Assembly (NCBI GenBank): GCA_019454045.1
Contig: SKCR01038157.1
Span: forward strand, 372,001-436,000
Direction of reading: 5' to 3'
Source of the DNA: Zanthoxylum bungeanum
Lineage: Eukaryota > Streptophyta > Magnoliopsida > Sapindales > Rutaceae
Length of the DNA: 64,000 nucleotides
This document shows positions 1-9,448 of this stretch, piece after piece. Both the position numbers and the translations under genes were made by a program. How positions within the stretch are numbered: the stretch's first letter is position 1; the number at the start of each line of letters is the position of its first letter. The notes under the pieces are model-generated. The model searched no databases. It saw only the letters and a list, made by a program, of their open reading frames with translations, and had not been told where the DNA came from.

Positions 1-1
1 T

Positions 2-3000
2 GTTGTGAATCTTGCCAGCCACGAGACCAGTTGGGTGATAGATAGTGGCGCATCCATACACGCCACATCTCGCAGAGACTTCTTTTCATCTTACACACCA
101 GGGGACTACGGTGCTGTAAGGATGGGGAATGACGGACAGTCCAAAGCCGTCGGTATTGGAGACATCTGCCTTGAAACAGAGAACGGGACAAGGCTAGTGT
201 TGAAGGGAGTCAAGCACATCCCAGATATCCGGTTAAACCTGATCTCAACAGGCAAGCTGGATGATGAAGGTTTCTGCAGCACCTTTAGTGACGGATGCTG
301 GAAGCTCACTAAAGGATCAATGGTCGTGGCACGAGGTAAGAAAGACTCAACTCTGTATTTGATGCATGCTAAGCTTTCCAATAGTAGCATAAATACAGTC
401 AACAGCAATGAGGCAGCCGAGTTATGGCACAAAAAGCTCGGTCACATGAGCCAAACAGGGATGGAGATACTACGCAGGCGGAATGTTCTTCCGGAATTGA
501 AGAACTCACACTTACGGAAGTGTGAACACTGCATGGCTGGAAAGCAGAACAGAGTATCCTTCCAGAGCTCCCTGCCTCAACGGAAACCAGAGGTACTAGA
601 TCTCATACATTCAGATGTATGCGGTCCGATGCAGACACGAACACTTGGAGGGTCACTTTACTTTGTGACATTCATAGATTATCATTCAAGGAAGACCTGG
701 GCATGCACCTTGAAAAGAAAAGATCAAGTGCTGGGAGTGTTCAAGGAGTTACATGCTTTGGTGGAGAGAGAAACCGGTAAGAAACTGAAGTGCATCAGAA
801 CAGACAATGGTGGAGAATACAGAGGTCCGTTTGATCAGTACTGCAAGATGCAAGGAATCCGACATCAAACGACACCTCCAAAGACACCTCAGCTGAATGG
901 CCTAACTGAGAGGATGAACAGAACCTTGTGCGAGAGGATCAGAAGCTTGCTGTCACAAGCCAAGCTGCCGAAGACATTTTGGGGGGAGGCACTCATCACA
1001 GCAGTACATGTTTTGAACATGTCCCCAGCGGTCGCACTGAAAGGTAATGTTCCTAACCAAGCTTGGACAGGTAAAGAAGTGTCATACGAGCACTTACATG
1101 TCTTTGGGTGCAAAGCATTTGTACACATCCCAAAGGACGAGAGATCCAAGCTTGATGCAAAGACGCGACAGTGTGTCTTTATTGGCTATGGTCAGGATGA
1201 TTTCGGCTACAAACTGTATGATCCTGTGGAGAAGAAGATTGTCAGAAGCCGAGATGTTGTCTTTGTTGAAGACCAGACCATAGAAGATATCCGGAAGGAG
1301 ATGAAGACAATGCCCCAGCAATACAGAAATGTGAATCCAGAACCGCAGACACCGGTGCCAGTACGAGTTGAAGATGAGGTTCCCAGACAGGAGGGTACAG
1401 GTGATGAAGCTCCCAGAGATGATGATCATGATCAACCACCAGTACCAGAAGTTCCACCAACAGTTCCACAGAGAAGGTCTGACAGAGACAGCGACCTTCA
1501 ACTAGATACTCTGCATATGAGTATGTGCTGCTTACTGACGGGGGAGAACCCGAGAGCTACCAGGAGGCTGTGGAAACAGAGGACAGAGAAAAGTGGGAGG
1601 AAGCCATGCAAGATGAGATGAAATCTTTGCATGACAATCACACTTTTGAGTTGGTGAAATTGCCAAGAGGCAAACGGGCTTTGAAGAACAAATGGGTGTA
1701 CAGGGTGAAGCAACAGGAGCACACTTCACAACCCCGGTACAAAGCCAGACTAGTTGTCAAGGGATTCAATCAGAGGAAAGGCATTGACTTCGATGAAATC
1801 TTCTCTCCAGTTGTGAAGATGTCATCCATCAGAGTGGTACTCAGCTTAGCAGCAAGCCTCGACCTGGAAGTTGAGCAGATGGATGTCAAGACCGCATTTC
1901 TTCACGGGGATCTGGAAGAAGAAATTTATATGGAGCAACCAGAAGGCTTCAGAGTCAGCGGGAAAGAGGACTTTGTGTGCAGACTCAGGAAAAGCTATAC
2001 GGTTTGAAACAGGCACCGAGACAGTGGTACGTGAAGTTTGAGTCAGTTATGGGGGAGCAGGGATACAAGAAGACTACTTCAGACCATTGTGTTTTCGTTC
2101 AGAAGTTTTCTGACGATGATTTTATCATCTTACTGTTATATGTAGATGATATGTTGATAGTTGGCAGGAATCAATCGAGGATTGATAATTTGAAGCAGCA
2201 ACTGAGTAAGTCTTTTGAGATGAAAGACTTGGGGCCAGCTAAACAGATTCTTGGCATCAGGATCGGTCGTGATCGGAAAGCCAGGAAGTTATACTTGTCA
2301 CAGGAGGAGTACATCGAGAAAGTACTTCAGAGATTCCAGATGGACAAGGCTAAAGCGGTTAGCACTCCTCTTGCTACCCACTTTAGATTGAGTACGAGAC
2401 AGAGTCCCTCTACTGAGTCAGAGAAGGAGGAAATGAAACAGGTTCCATACACCTCAGCAGTGGGAAGTCTTATGTATGCCATGGTGTGCACGAGGCCAGA
2501 CTTAGCACACGCAGTTGGATTGGTCAGCCGGTTTATGTCAAACCCAGGACGGGAACACTGGAATGCTGTCAAATGGATTATGCGGTATCTTCGAGGCACA
2601 TCCAAGATGAGGTTATGTTTTGGAAGCAGCGACAAACCAGTGTTGATGGGCTACACCGATTCAGATATGGCAGGAGATGTGGATACCCGAAAGTCTACTT
2701 CGGGGTATCTGATTACTCTCTCAGGAGGAGCTGTGGCATGGCAGTCGAGGTTGCAGAGGTGTGTTGCACTTTCTACAACAGAGGCGGAATTCATTGCAGC
2801 GACGGAAGCTTGCAAGGAATTGTTGTGGATGAAGACATTCGTCCAGGAATTGGGTTTCAAGCAGGAAAAGTACATTTTTTGTACTGCGATAGTCAGAGTG
2901 CTATCTATCTCGGTAAAAATTCCACATTTCATTCGAGGTCAAAACATATCGATGTAAGGTATCACTGGATACGGGACGTCCTGAGCTCAAGGCTGTTAGA

Positions 3001-3115
3001 ACTCAGGAAAATTCACACCGACGACAACGGTGCCGATATGTTCACGAAGGTTTTACCGAAGGAGAAGCTTGAAATCTGTCGTGCCATAGCCGGGATGACA
3101 AAACTCTCCACATAG
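2..3115 (+). pseudogene. copia pol polyprotein (protease-integrase-RT-RNase H), frameshifted
   Basis: Open at the left edge; the first codons seen are Val-Val-Asn-Leu, so no start lies here. The aspartic protease DSGA motif starts at nt 41. The GAG-pre-integrase segment with LWHKKLGHMS and a CEHC zinc pair lies at about nt 420-545. Integrase shows HSDVCGP near nt 608 and RTDNGGEY near nt 800. RT carries YVDDML near nt 2140, and RNase H carries DSDMAGD, STTEAEF and YCDSQSA. Reading passes through frames 2, 1, 3 and 2, with breaks near nt 1470-1500 (linker), nt 2000 (one C missing before the YGLKQAP motif) and nt 2875 (surplus Ts in a T-run). The TAG stop is at 3113-3115. No nonsense codons were noticed apart from those created by the shifts. 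Confidence 0.92.
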
Positions 3116-3263
3116 TCAGAGTGGGGAGATTCAGAGAACTACGATTGGCTTGATCCCAACTCAGGGTACGTAGGCAGTCATACAGATGCAGCCAGGGGAG
3201 GATCCTTTGGAGGATCCGGTTTGGATGATTATGGTCGGCTCAGATTTTGGGGAAATCTTCACC

Positions 3264-3273
3264 GAGGGGGAGA
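3264..3273 (+). other. polypurine tract of the copia element
   Basis: A purine run (gagggggaga) lies just upstream of the LTR start at 3276. This is the expected plus-strand primer position for an LTR retrotransposon. Confidence 0.6.
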
Positions 3274-3275
3274 TT

Positions 3276-3574
3276 TGTTGAAGACAGCTGCAAGGCGCCG
3301 AAAGTTTGCATGTTGGTAGGGAAAAGTTGGCAAAACGTGTTTACACGTTTTGCCAACACCAAGGCGTGTGCACTGTAGCACACGCCTTTGAACCTATAAA
3401 AGAGAGCCCTTCCATTGTTATCAGATATCCCTAAATGTGTGAAAGTGTAGTGAGAGTGATTGGTGAGAGTTTTTTGTAAAGCTTGTATTGAAAGCTTTGT
3501 AATTCTTTTGTGGATATATAAAAGAAGAGTTTTCTCTCAAATTATCCTCTATTATTGTGTGTTTATTCACAACA
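3276..3574 (+). repeat. 3' LTR of the copia element, with TATA box and two palindromes
   Basis: The LTR starts TGTTG and ends CAACA, giving a 5-bp inverted terminus and a length of 299 bp. A TATAAAA box lies at 3395-3401. Two near-perfect inverted repeats sit just upstream of it: 3326-3357 with 15-bp arms around a 2-nt centre and an ACGT core, and 3361-3388 with 11-bp arms around a 6-nt loop. Their position in U3 next to the TATA box suggests promoter or enhancer elements, but that is inference. Confidence 0.85.
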
Positions 3575-3892
3575 TAAAATAAATATACTCGTGATTTTCA
3601 TGTACAATTATTATTATTATTATTTTTTTGGGTGGGAAATACAAAATCTCATCTACCGTGAATTGCTTAATGGTTTGCTAGATGCTGAGTATTATTCACT
3701 TGTAATGTGGTGACTGATGATTCACAGTTGTATATTATTGCTTGTTCATCATTAGGAACACAAACCAATCTTTTTTGTGTGATCACAACCATTCTTGCTG
3801 GTGAGTGTGTTTTCTTCACTATTACTCGTTAGCTCAATTTTAATCTTCGGATATGCTCAAATTGAAAAAAAATGCAACCTCAGGCTCGATTC

Positions 3893-4055
3893 TTTGGTGC
3901 AACAGTGGTATGAATGACGTGATATTATAAGCGAATTAAAAAATGACATGTAGAGTTTATTCACCTATTTTTTAGTTGTTTTTTAATTTTTAGCACACAT
4001 GGCAGTAGATGACTGACTTGTTGTATGGATGACGTAGTACCACTGTTGCACCAAA
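3893..4055. mobile_element. small MITE in the EDL3-type promoter
   Basis: A 163-bp unit with 18-bp terminal inverted repeats beginning TTTGGTGCAACAG and ending with its complement. No clear target-site duplication was found, so the superfamily is unassigned. It lies about 135 bp upstream of the ABRE. The interval 3575-3892 holds a TTA microsatellite and nothing else recognised. Confidence 0.6.
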
Positions 4056-4189
4056 TATTTTCTCGTATGGGTGACGACCCTCAAGCATGCCACAGTTAAT
4101 TTTACCCAAAGTGACCGCCAATCACTTCACTGACAAATAAGAAAAGTGGTTCCCACTTGCAAGTCTTTGCTTGCGCCACATAATCACTT

Positions 4190-4196
4190 ACGTGTC
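4190..4196 (+). promoter_or_regulatory. ABRE (ACGTGTC) upstream of the EDL3-type gene
   Basis: The core ACGTGTC matches the ABA-responsive element bound by ABF/AREB bZIP factors. It sits about 85 bp upstream of a TATA-like box. EDL3 in Arabidopsis is known to be induced by ABA and osmotic stress, so the motif fits the expected regulation. Function here is inferred. Confidence 0.5.
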
Positions 4197-4276
4197 ACCC
4201 TGCATATGTGACTTAAAACTACTTGTCAGTTATACAAATAGACAACAGACAAGTGACCTTATCACCTCCTCCTATG

Positions 4277-4283
4277 TATAAAA
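4277..4283 (+). promoter_or_regulatory. putative TATA box of the EDL3-type gene
   Basis: TATAAAA followed by a CT-rich stretch, about 290 bp before the first 5'-UTR splice donor. This spacing is plausible for a plant promoter with a long leader. Confidence 0.45.
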
Positions 4284-4569
4284 TTTTTTCCTTGTCGTCT
4301 CCCTGCACTACCATTTCTCTGCATTTGTTCTCCTCCCTCTCTCTTCTGTAAAAGTCTAATTTAGCTTCACAAAATTTCCCCTTTGAAATATGCAAAATTC
4401 CCAACTTGTCCTTGCATGTAATTTGGAAATTTCTTCCCTAATTTTTTGATTTTTAAAAAAAAAATATATTTAAGCACATGTTAAGCCCTAATCTGGGTTT
4501 ATTTTTATTTTTTTGTACAGAGATCAGTTTTATTCGAGGACACGCAAAGAGTGAACTTCATGAACTGAG

Positions 4570-5270
4570 GTGAAAGTTTTGGTCTTGATTGCTTCTTAAT
4601 TACGATCTAGTTCAGTTTCAACTTCTTTGTTTTTGTTATCATTGATTTTGATTTATGTTAGGTTGTTGTAATTTTTTTATCTTTTTTTTAATGTTGATTT
4701 AGTGGTTTTGAGTGAATAAACGGAGTGGGTTCTCTTTGGTTTAATTGACTATACAGAGTTTATTGTGGGTTCTTCGAAATGCTTTGAATTTTCATGTAAT
4801 GGGTGTTTTGGATCTGAGGTTTTGCCTTTTAAGTAAGATGCGTTGATAATCTAAGATGATTTGTCTACCTTCTGGTGTATTATAGCTAACTTTTGTACCA
4901 GAAATCCTAAATTTAGAAAGGTATAGGCGCTCTAAAAGGCTGTAATAGACTGTAATAAGTGTGTGTGATAAAACTTTCTGCTGTGATTTTCAATCATTTT
5001 GAAATTTTGAAGTCATGGTTGCATTTCATGTTAAGTTCTTTTTGTTTTTCAAATGGATTACTTGGTCCCTCAAATTGGTTAGGCTTTAATTTGGTTCAAT
5101 TCATTCAAGCACTTTGCTTTTTCAACTAAAGTTCATTGCTTAGTTGGTGGGGACTATTGTATGCGTTTGGGTTCATTATCGTGTCAGATATATGATACAT
5201 GTTAATTGAGTTGTATGTTTTGGCATTTACACCTAGAATTTAAGAAGATTGCTGCCTTTTCCTGTGCTAG
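4570..5270 (+). other. intron in the 5' UTR of the EDL3-type gene
   Basis: The donor CTGAG|GTGAAAG lies at 4570 and a pyrimidine-rich acceptor (CCTGTGCTAG) ends at 5270, 14 bp before the start codon. The 701-bp interior is T-rich, typical of a plant leader intron. Inferred from splice-site consensus only. Confidence 0.55.
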
Positions 5271-5284
5271 GTGGAGTGGAAAAA

Positions 5285-6031
5285 ATGATTCTAACCAAGC
5301 AGTACCGTTGCATACACTCAGCAAGCTGTCAATGTACAAAAGGACATCTAAGTGAAGATGTGATTTTCCTAGTATTTCAACACATGAATTGGAACCCTAA
5401 AACTATTGCCGCTTTATCCTGTACATGCAAATGGTTTGATGATCTAGCCAAGCGTGTACTATGGAAGGAGTTCTGCCGAACAAGGGCCCCAAAGATGATG
5501 GTTGATCTGCAATCTAGTGGAAGTCACAGTGTGGATGGGAACTGGAGGGCACTTGGGAAGCTGCTTATTTACTGTTCAGGATGTAAGAATGGTGGCCTGT
5601 TCAATAGCATTCAGATCCCTGGCCACTTTGTTCACAGAACCAGGTTCTCTAGGACGTCAGGAAAAAGCTTCCTTTTGCCACAGTGCAGAACTGATGTGTT
5701 ATATGTATCTGATCCTTGTGAGCATCTTGACCAAGGGGAGGAAGGGGATATGGGATTCTTCCGTGGAGTTTTCAAATCATTCCAAATGTCAAACGTTCGG
5801 AAGATACTGATTAAAAGAGGGGCACGGTTTCATCCAACAGAAGTTTGTCCTTATTGCAAAGCAAAGTTGTGGAGCATGCTACAAGCCAAAATGATACCAC
5901 AGAGTGCCAGCTGCAGGTTGGGTGCTTATGAGGATTGCATTGACTATTATGTGTGCCTCAATGGACATGTGCTTGGGATTTGTACCCTCTTACCATTGTC
6001 TGATTCAGAAGAGGCATCTGAGCCCGAGTAA
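5285..6031 (+). CDS. EDL3: EID1-like F-box protein 3 (EDL3) homologue
   Basis: Single coding exon of 248 aa. An F-box at about residues 22-63 (LSEDVIFLVFQHM...LSCTCKWFDDLAKRVLWKEFC) would bind the SKP1 subunit of an SCF ubiquitin ligase. The conserved C-terminal half carries CRTDVLYVSDPCEHLDQG, a CPYCKAKLW cysteine pair and the ending LPLSDSEEASE, which I recognise as the EID1/EDL family. Length matches EDL3. Arabidopsis EDL3 acts positively in ABA signalling and affects CONSTANS expression; that role is carried over by homology. The ATG at 5285 was chosen because the in-frame upstream ATG at 5249 precedes the apparent 3' splice site at 5270. The substrate cannot be read from sequence. Confidence 0.9.
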   Translation: MILTKQYRCIHSASCQCTKGHLSEDVIFLVFQHMNWNPKTIAALSCTCKWFDDLAKRVLWKEFCRTRAPKMMVDLQSSGSHSVDGNWRALGKLLIYCSGCKNGGLFNSIQIPGHFVHRTRFSRTSGKSFLLPQCRTDVLYVSDPCEHLDQGEEGDMGFFRGVFKSFQMSNVRKILIKRGARFHPTEVCPYCKAKLWSMLQAKMIPQSASCRLGAYEDCIDYYVCLNGHVLGICTLLPLSDSEEASEPE

Positions 6032-6491
6032 CAGTTGGGGTATATCTCAGGTACCTACTTCCAGTTCCCATCTCATCTATATATTTGTGTCATGCGATTT
6101 AAATTTCCCATGACATTTGATTTGTAAATTTTGCGGAAATTGCTAATCTGAAAGTAGGAATGAAAAAATAGATGAAATTCTTATTCAGCTCAAAATTATC
6201 TGACTGTTTGTTTTGGTCGTGGTCGTGGATATCTTGGTTGGGTCATAACTGGTCAATGTAAAATCTTTTAAATGGTGCCTTTTTTATGTTGAATCTTGTC
6301 TACAAGTGCTTTTCCTTCTCAACTCTAGGGAGGACTCGAGATTACAATTTGTGCGAAAAGGCATTTGAGTCTTGTTGACAGTTGACTTGGAATTTTGTTC
6401 AATGAGAAATATTAAGCATCTTTGACGGTATTAACTAGTGTTGACTTAGCAATACTAGATATTTATTTATTTATGATAGATGATAATATAT
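6032..6491 (+). other. 3' flank/3' UTR of the EDL3-type gene
   Basis: Begins 3' of the TAA stop. A donor-like CTCAG|GTACCT lies about 20 bp after the stop, near 6051. Acceptor/donor-like pairs recur downstream: CCTTGCAG near 8006, TTGCAG near 8373 with a donor near 8392, and ATGCAG near 8466 with a donor near 8488. A spliced 3' UTR or an unrelated noncoding transcript is possible. There is no coding signal. Confidence 0.3.
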
Positions 6492-7031
6492 TAGGGGTGG
6501 CAAAATGAATCAACGAATCGAATTTGTATCGAATCCTAAACGAATCGAATCAAAATGTGATGGATTCGTATTCGATTCGTTTATTAAACGAATTCTAATA
6601 TCAGGATTCGTATTCGATTCATTTATTAAACGAATCAAATACGAATATTCGTTTAGTTATGATATTATTTAATATCATAATTTACCATAATTGATTTACA
6701 TTAATTCTTCATAAATATATACATATAAAATATTTAATTAATATATTTATTAAAAATACCTCACCAAATATCGAACATATTATTTTTTCTATGGTAATTA
6801 AACATAATTTCTCGAATCTTAATTGAAAAATAACAATAACTAGTAAAAGAAAATATTAAAACGAATTTTAAACGAATCAATGAGCTTAAATTCTTATTCG
6901 ATTCGTTTAATAAATGAATCGAATCGAATCGACTCATTTATTAAACGAATTCATTTTTTCAAACTCGTATTCGCTTTAAAGCGAATCGAATCGAACGAAT
7001 AAACGAATCATGACCCAAATTGCCACCTCTA
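6492..7031. mobile_element. hAT-type MITE, copy 1
   Basis: A 540-bp element with termini TAGGGGTGGCAAA and TTGCCACCTCTA. Its interior is full of short palindromic GAATCGAAT/ATTCGATTC blocks. The flanks share the 7-bp direct repeat AATATAT (6485-6491 and 7032-7038). It is the same family as the element at 39776-40351, which has a perfect 8-bp duplication. No coding capacity. Confidence 0.8.
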
Positions 7032-7039
7032 AATATATG

Positions 7040-7790
7040 ATGCAAACCCGCCCACGATCAGGTTGTAATATGTGCCCAAATACCTTAGTTCAGATTGGGT
7101 GGAATGCGTTGGAAACCCGTTTCACAAATCCAATCCTTAGTCGATTGAGGAAGCCACAAAGGTTGAAAAACCCTTGATATGTTCGAGTTCAGTCAAGACC
7201 ATATGAGAAACTCTCTCAAGTTTGCTTAAGCAAATAAATTTTTAATTAATCAAAAGGTTGTTAAACAAACAAGTTTATGTCCCTTTTTATAATCCTACTC
7301 AGAAGAATAAGGAAATCCTAATAACTAATCTCAATGATAAAATAACCTTGAAGTATGGGCTAGCTTAATTATCATTTAGTCTAGCCCATTATAATAATCT
7401 TAAAAAGATAAATAAAATAAATATGTTTGGTCGTTCGAATGAAGCAGAATTAGAACGACATGTGATTCATTCGAACGAAGCGAAAAGCCGTTCGAACGAG
7501 ATGCTAGGTTTTCTCTGCGTTGACTTGAATGACATGAACTAGGGCCGATTGTTCATCTTTAATCCCTAACTTGAAGGTTGATGTCTAGGTAGATGATCAA
7601 TGGCTTGAACAAGTACGCCATTGCATCCTTGATTTTCTTTCCTCTCGTCCTTGTGATTGGTCCATCTGGCAATGTATCTTGGACGGGTGGTATAGCTTGG
7701 GTCGCGTCAATATAAGTGTTAAGCCCTTTTCCAGCTGCCTTTTTTTTGCTACTATAGTAACAATTTTTAGTTTTCATATGGAAAATTCTA
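7040..7790 (-). mobile_element. Ty3/gypsy retrotransposon remnant (end of pol plus LTR-like sequence)
   Basis: On the minus strand, 7777-7559 encodes a tail with DGPITRTRGKKIKDAM, resembling the basic GPITRxRAKK tail found at the C-terminus of many plant gypsy polyproteins. It is followed (7555 down to about 7060) by LTR-like noncoding sequence containing TATAAAAAGGGAC. No matching second LTR is present. The right end of the remnant abuts the MITE at 7031. Identification rests on one short motif, so it is tentative. Confidence 0.45.
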
Positions 7791-9180
7791 AAACTTGTGG
7801 AAAATATATATGATATTCATCAATGTGCAAGTATAAAATGAACGATATCTATTTTACAAGTAACCAAGACTATTGTTACCTACGTTTAGTGTAATAATCA
7901 TGCATAGTGTGGATGCCATAGCTTCCGGGAGGTTTTGTTCATATGGCTTGTAACCTGACAAAACTATAATAACTATTTTTGGTTGCACAGTTTGTTTACC
8001 TTGCAGGCTGTATTTAGTGTCTCCAGTTGGACTCCAAAAATATCAGAAAGTGATACATTCGATAGCCTATTCAGCCAACTTTGTTGTCCAGAAGCTGAAC
8101 TCTACTACCATCATCATCTAGTCATTTCTCCATAGTGTGCAGTGAAGCTTAGATGCTATCGGTAAATCATATCTCTTGGAAACTTATGTGAATCATGTAC
8201 ATTTGTGTATGTCACAGTTACATGTATTGGATTTAATCCATACAACATTGTTGTTTATGATTAATATTCAATCACCTTAAGTGGATTTGAATTCAGCTTA
8301 GGAAAGTGTTCTCTCTTCTTATAGATGTTGAAATGAATGTAATTCCCGTTGAAACCTATAATCCAAGTTGCAGGGAAGAGATGAGTTTACAGGTTCAACA
8401 ACATTCAAGTACACACTCATTTGTGTTTTGTCTTATTAATCTTCTGTTGCTGGCTTCATAATGCAGGATCAAGGGATAGGACACTGAGGTGAGGGCTTGA
8501 ATATAAGCATCGTATTTCTGATGCACCAATTTATTAAAATTATCCTTGCCCAGCTCCTATATTGTTGTGGCAATGTTAGCTGCACCATTGCCCATAATTC
8601 TTTTGTTTTGAGCTTGGAAATTACTTGGAACCCCCCAAGTATTTTTGGACAATGGAACGATTAAGCCAGTAGGCAAAATATGCATTTTTTATTTTTTATT
8701 TTTTATTTTTTATTATTATTATTGATGGCTTGTTAGATTTGGTGGTAAACCCCTAAACGGGGCTAAAACTAAAAGCATCAATTACAGACAGGTAAACAAG
8801 AAAATCCAATTGCTAAACAGTGATTGATAACAATGACTTGGACACCATTTTCAAGATTGAACAACATTTTAAGCTGTTTTTATTTACTCGCTAAAATAAT
8901 ATCTTGTACGGCTAGTATGTATAGCCCTACAGATTGGAATTGTCAAGAAAAATAAAGCTAAAAATGTATTTCTTCTCAAATTTTTATCCGACCATAATGT
9001 TAATCGACGAATGTGAGATGAAGCAGCTGTAGGATTCGTAATGTTTATATATTTACTTTTCTGAGCAAGTTTTTAATTTTCTAATTGCATTTTGATGTTT
9101 GTTTATATATCGTATGAGTCACTACTCACGACTGAATCATGATTTCGGAGTTCGGACTAGAGAGAGAAAAGGACAGAATC

Positions 9181-9186
<6 letters not shown>
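7791..9186. other. intergenic, no gene seen
   Basis: AT-rich sequence with several splice-site-like motifs (see the 3' flank of the EDL3-type gene) and a short TTTTA repeat near 8680-8720. No open frame of note. Confidence 0.5.
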
Positions 9187-9211
<25 letters not shown>

Positions 9212-9232
9212 TAATAATAATAATAATAATAA
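9187..9232. repeat. poly(A) plus (AAT)n microsatellite
   Basis: A run of more than 20 A followed by about eight AAT/TAA units. Simple repeat. The DNA from 9233 to 9448 shows nothing further. Confidence 0.9.
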
Positions 9233-9448
9233 TGTCTTTGGTGGGACTTTTCACACAAGAACATGTTATTTTATATTATTATTCTTATAAAGTTACACCC
9301 TAATTTTGCTGTGAATGAGGGTTCAATTCAAAAGATATAATTCATTATTTCCTTTTGTAAAGTTTACTTGCAATTGTTCAGGTTTATGGATTTTCTCTCT
9401 CTTTTCTTTGGAGGAACTTCGATGGTATGAGGGAGATTTTATTAATTA

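Larger units (their letters stand above)
1..3574 (+). mobile_element. Ty1/copia LTR retrotransposon, 3' portion
   Basis: The window opens inside the protease domain of a copia polyprotein. Domain order is protease, integrase, reverse transcriptase, RNase H, then a polypurine tract and an LTR; integrase before RT defines Ty1/copia. The 5' LTR, primer-binding site and gag lie left of the window, so neither a target-site duplication nor LTR divergence can be read. Coding sequence is well preserved apart from three frameshifts, which suggests a fairly young insertion or sequence errors. Right flank after the LTR begins taaaataaat. Confidence 0.95.

Noticed and set aside
4219..4404. 61-codon minus-strand frame in the EDL3-type leader
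   Set aside because: It overlaps the promoter and 5' UTR of the plus-strand gene and has no family similarity.
5249..5284. Upstream in-frame ATG for the EDL3-type protein
   Set aside because: It lies before a strong 3' splice site at 5270, so it is probably intronic; family proteins start near the ATG at 5285.
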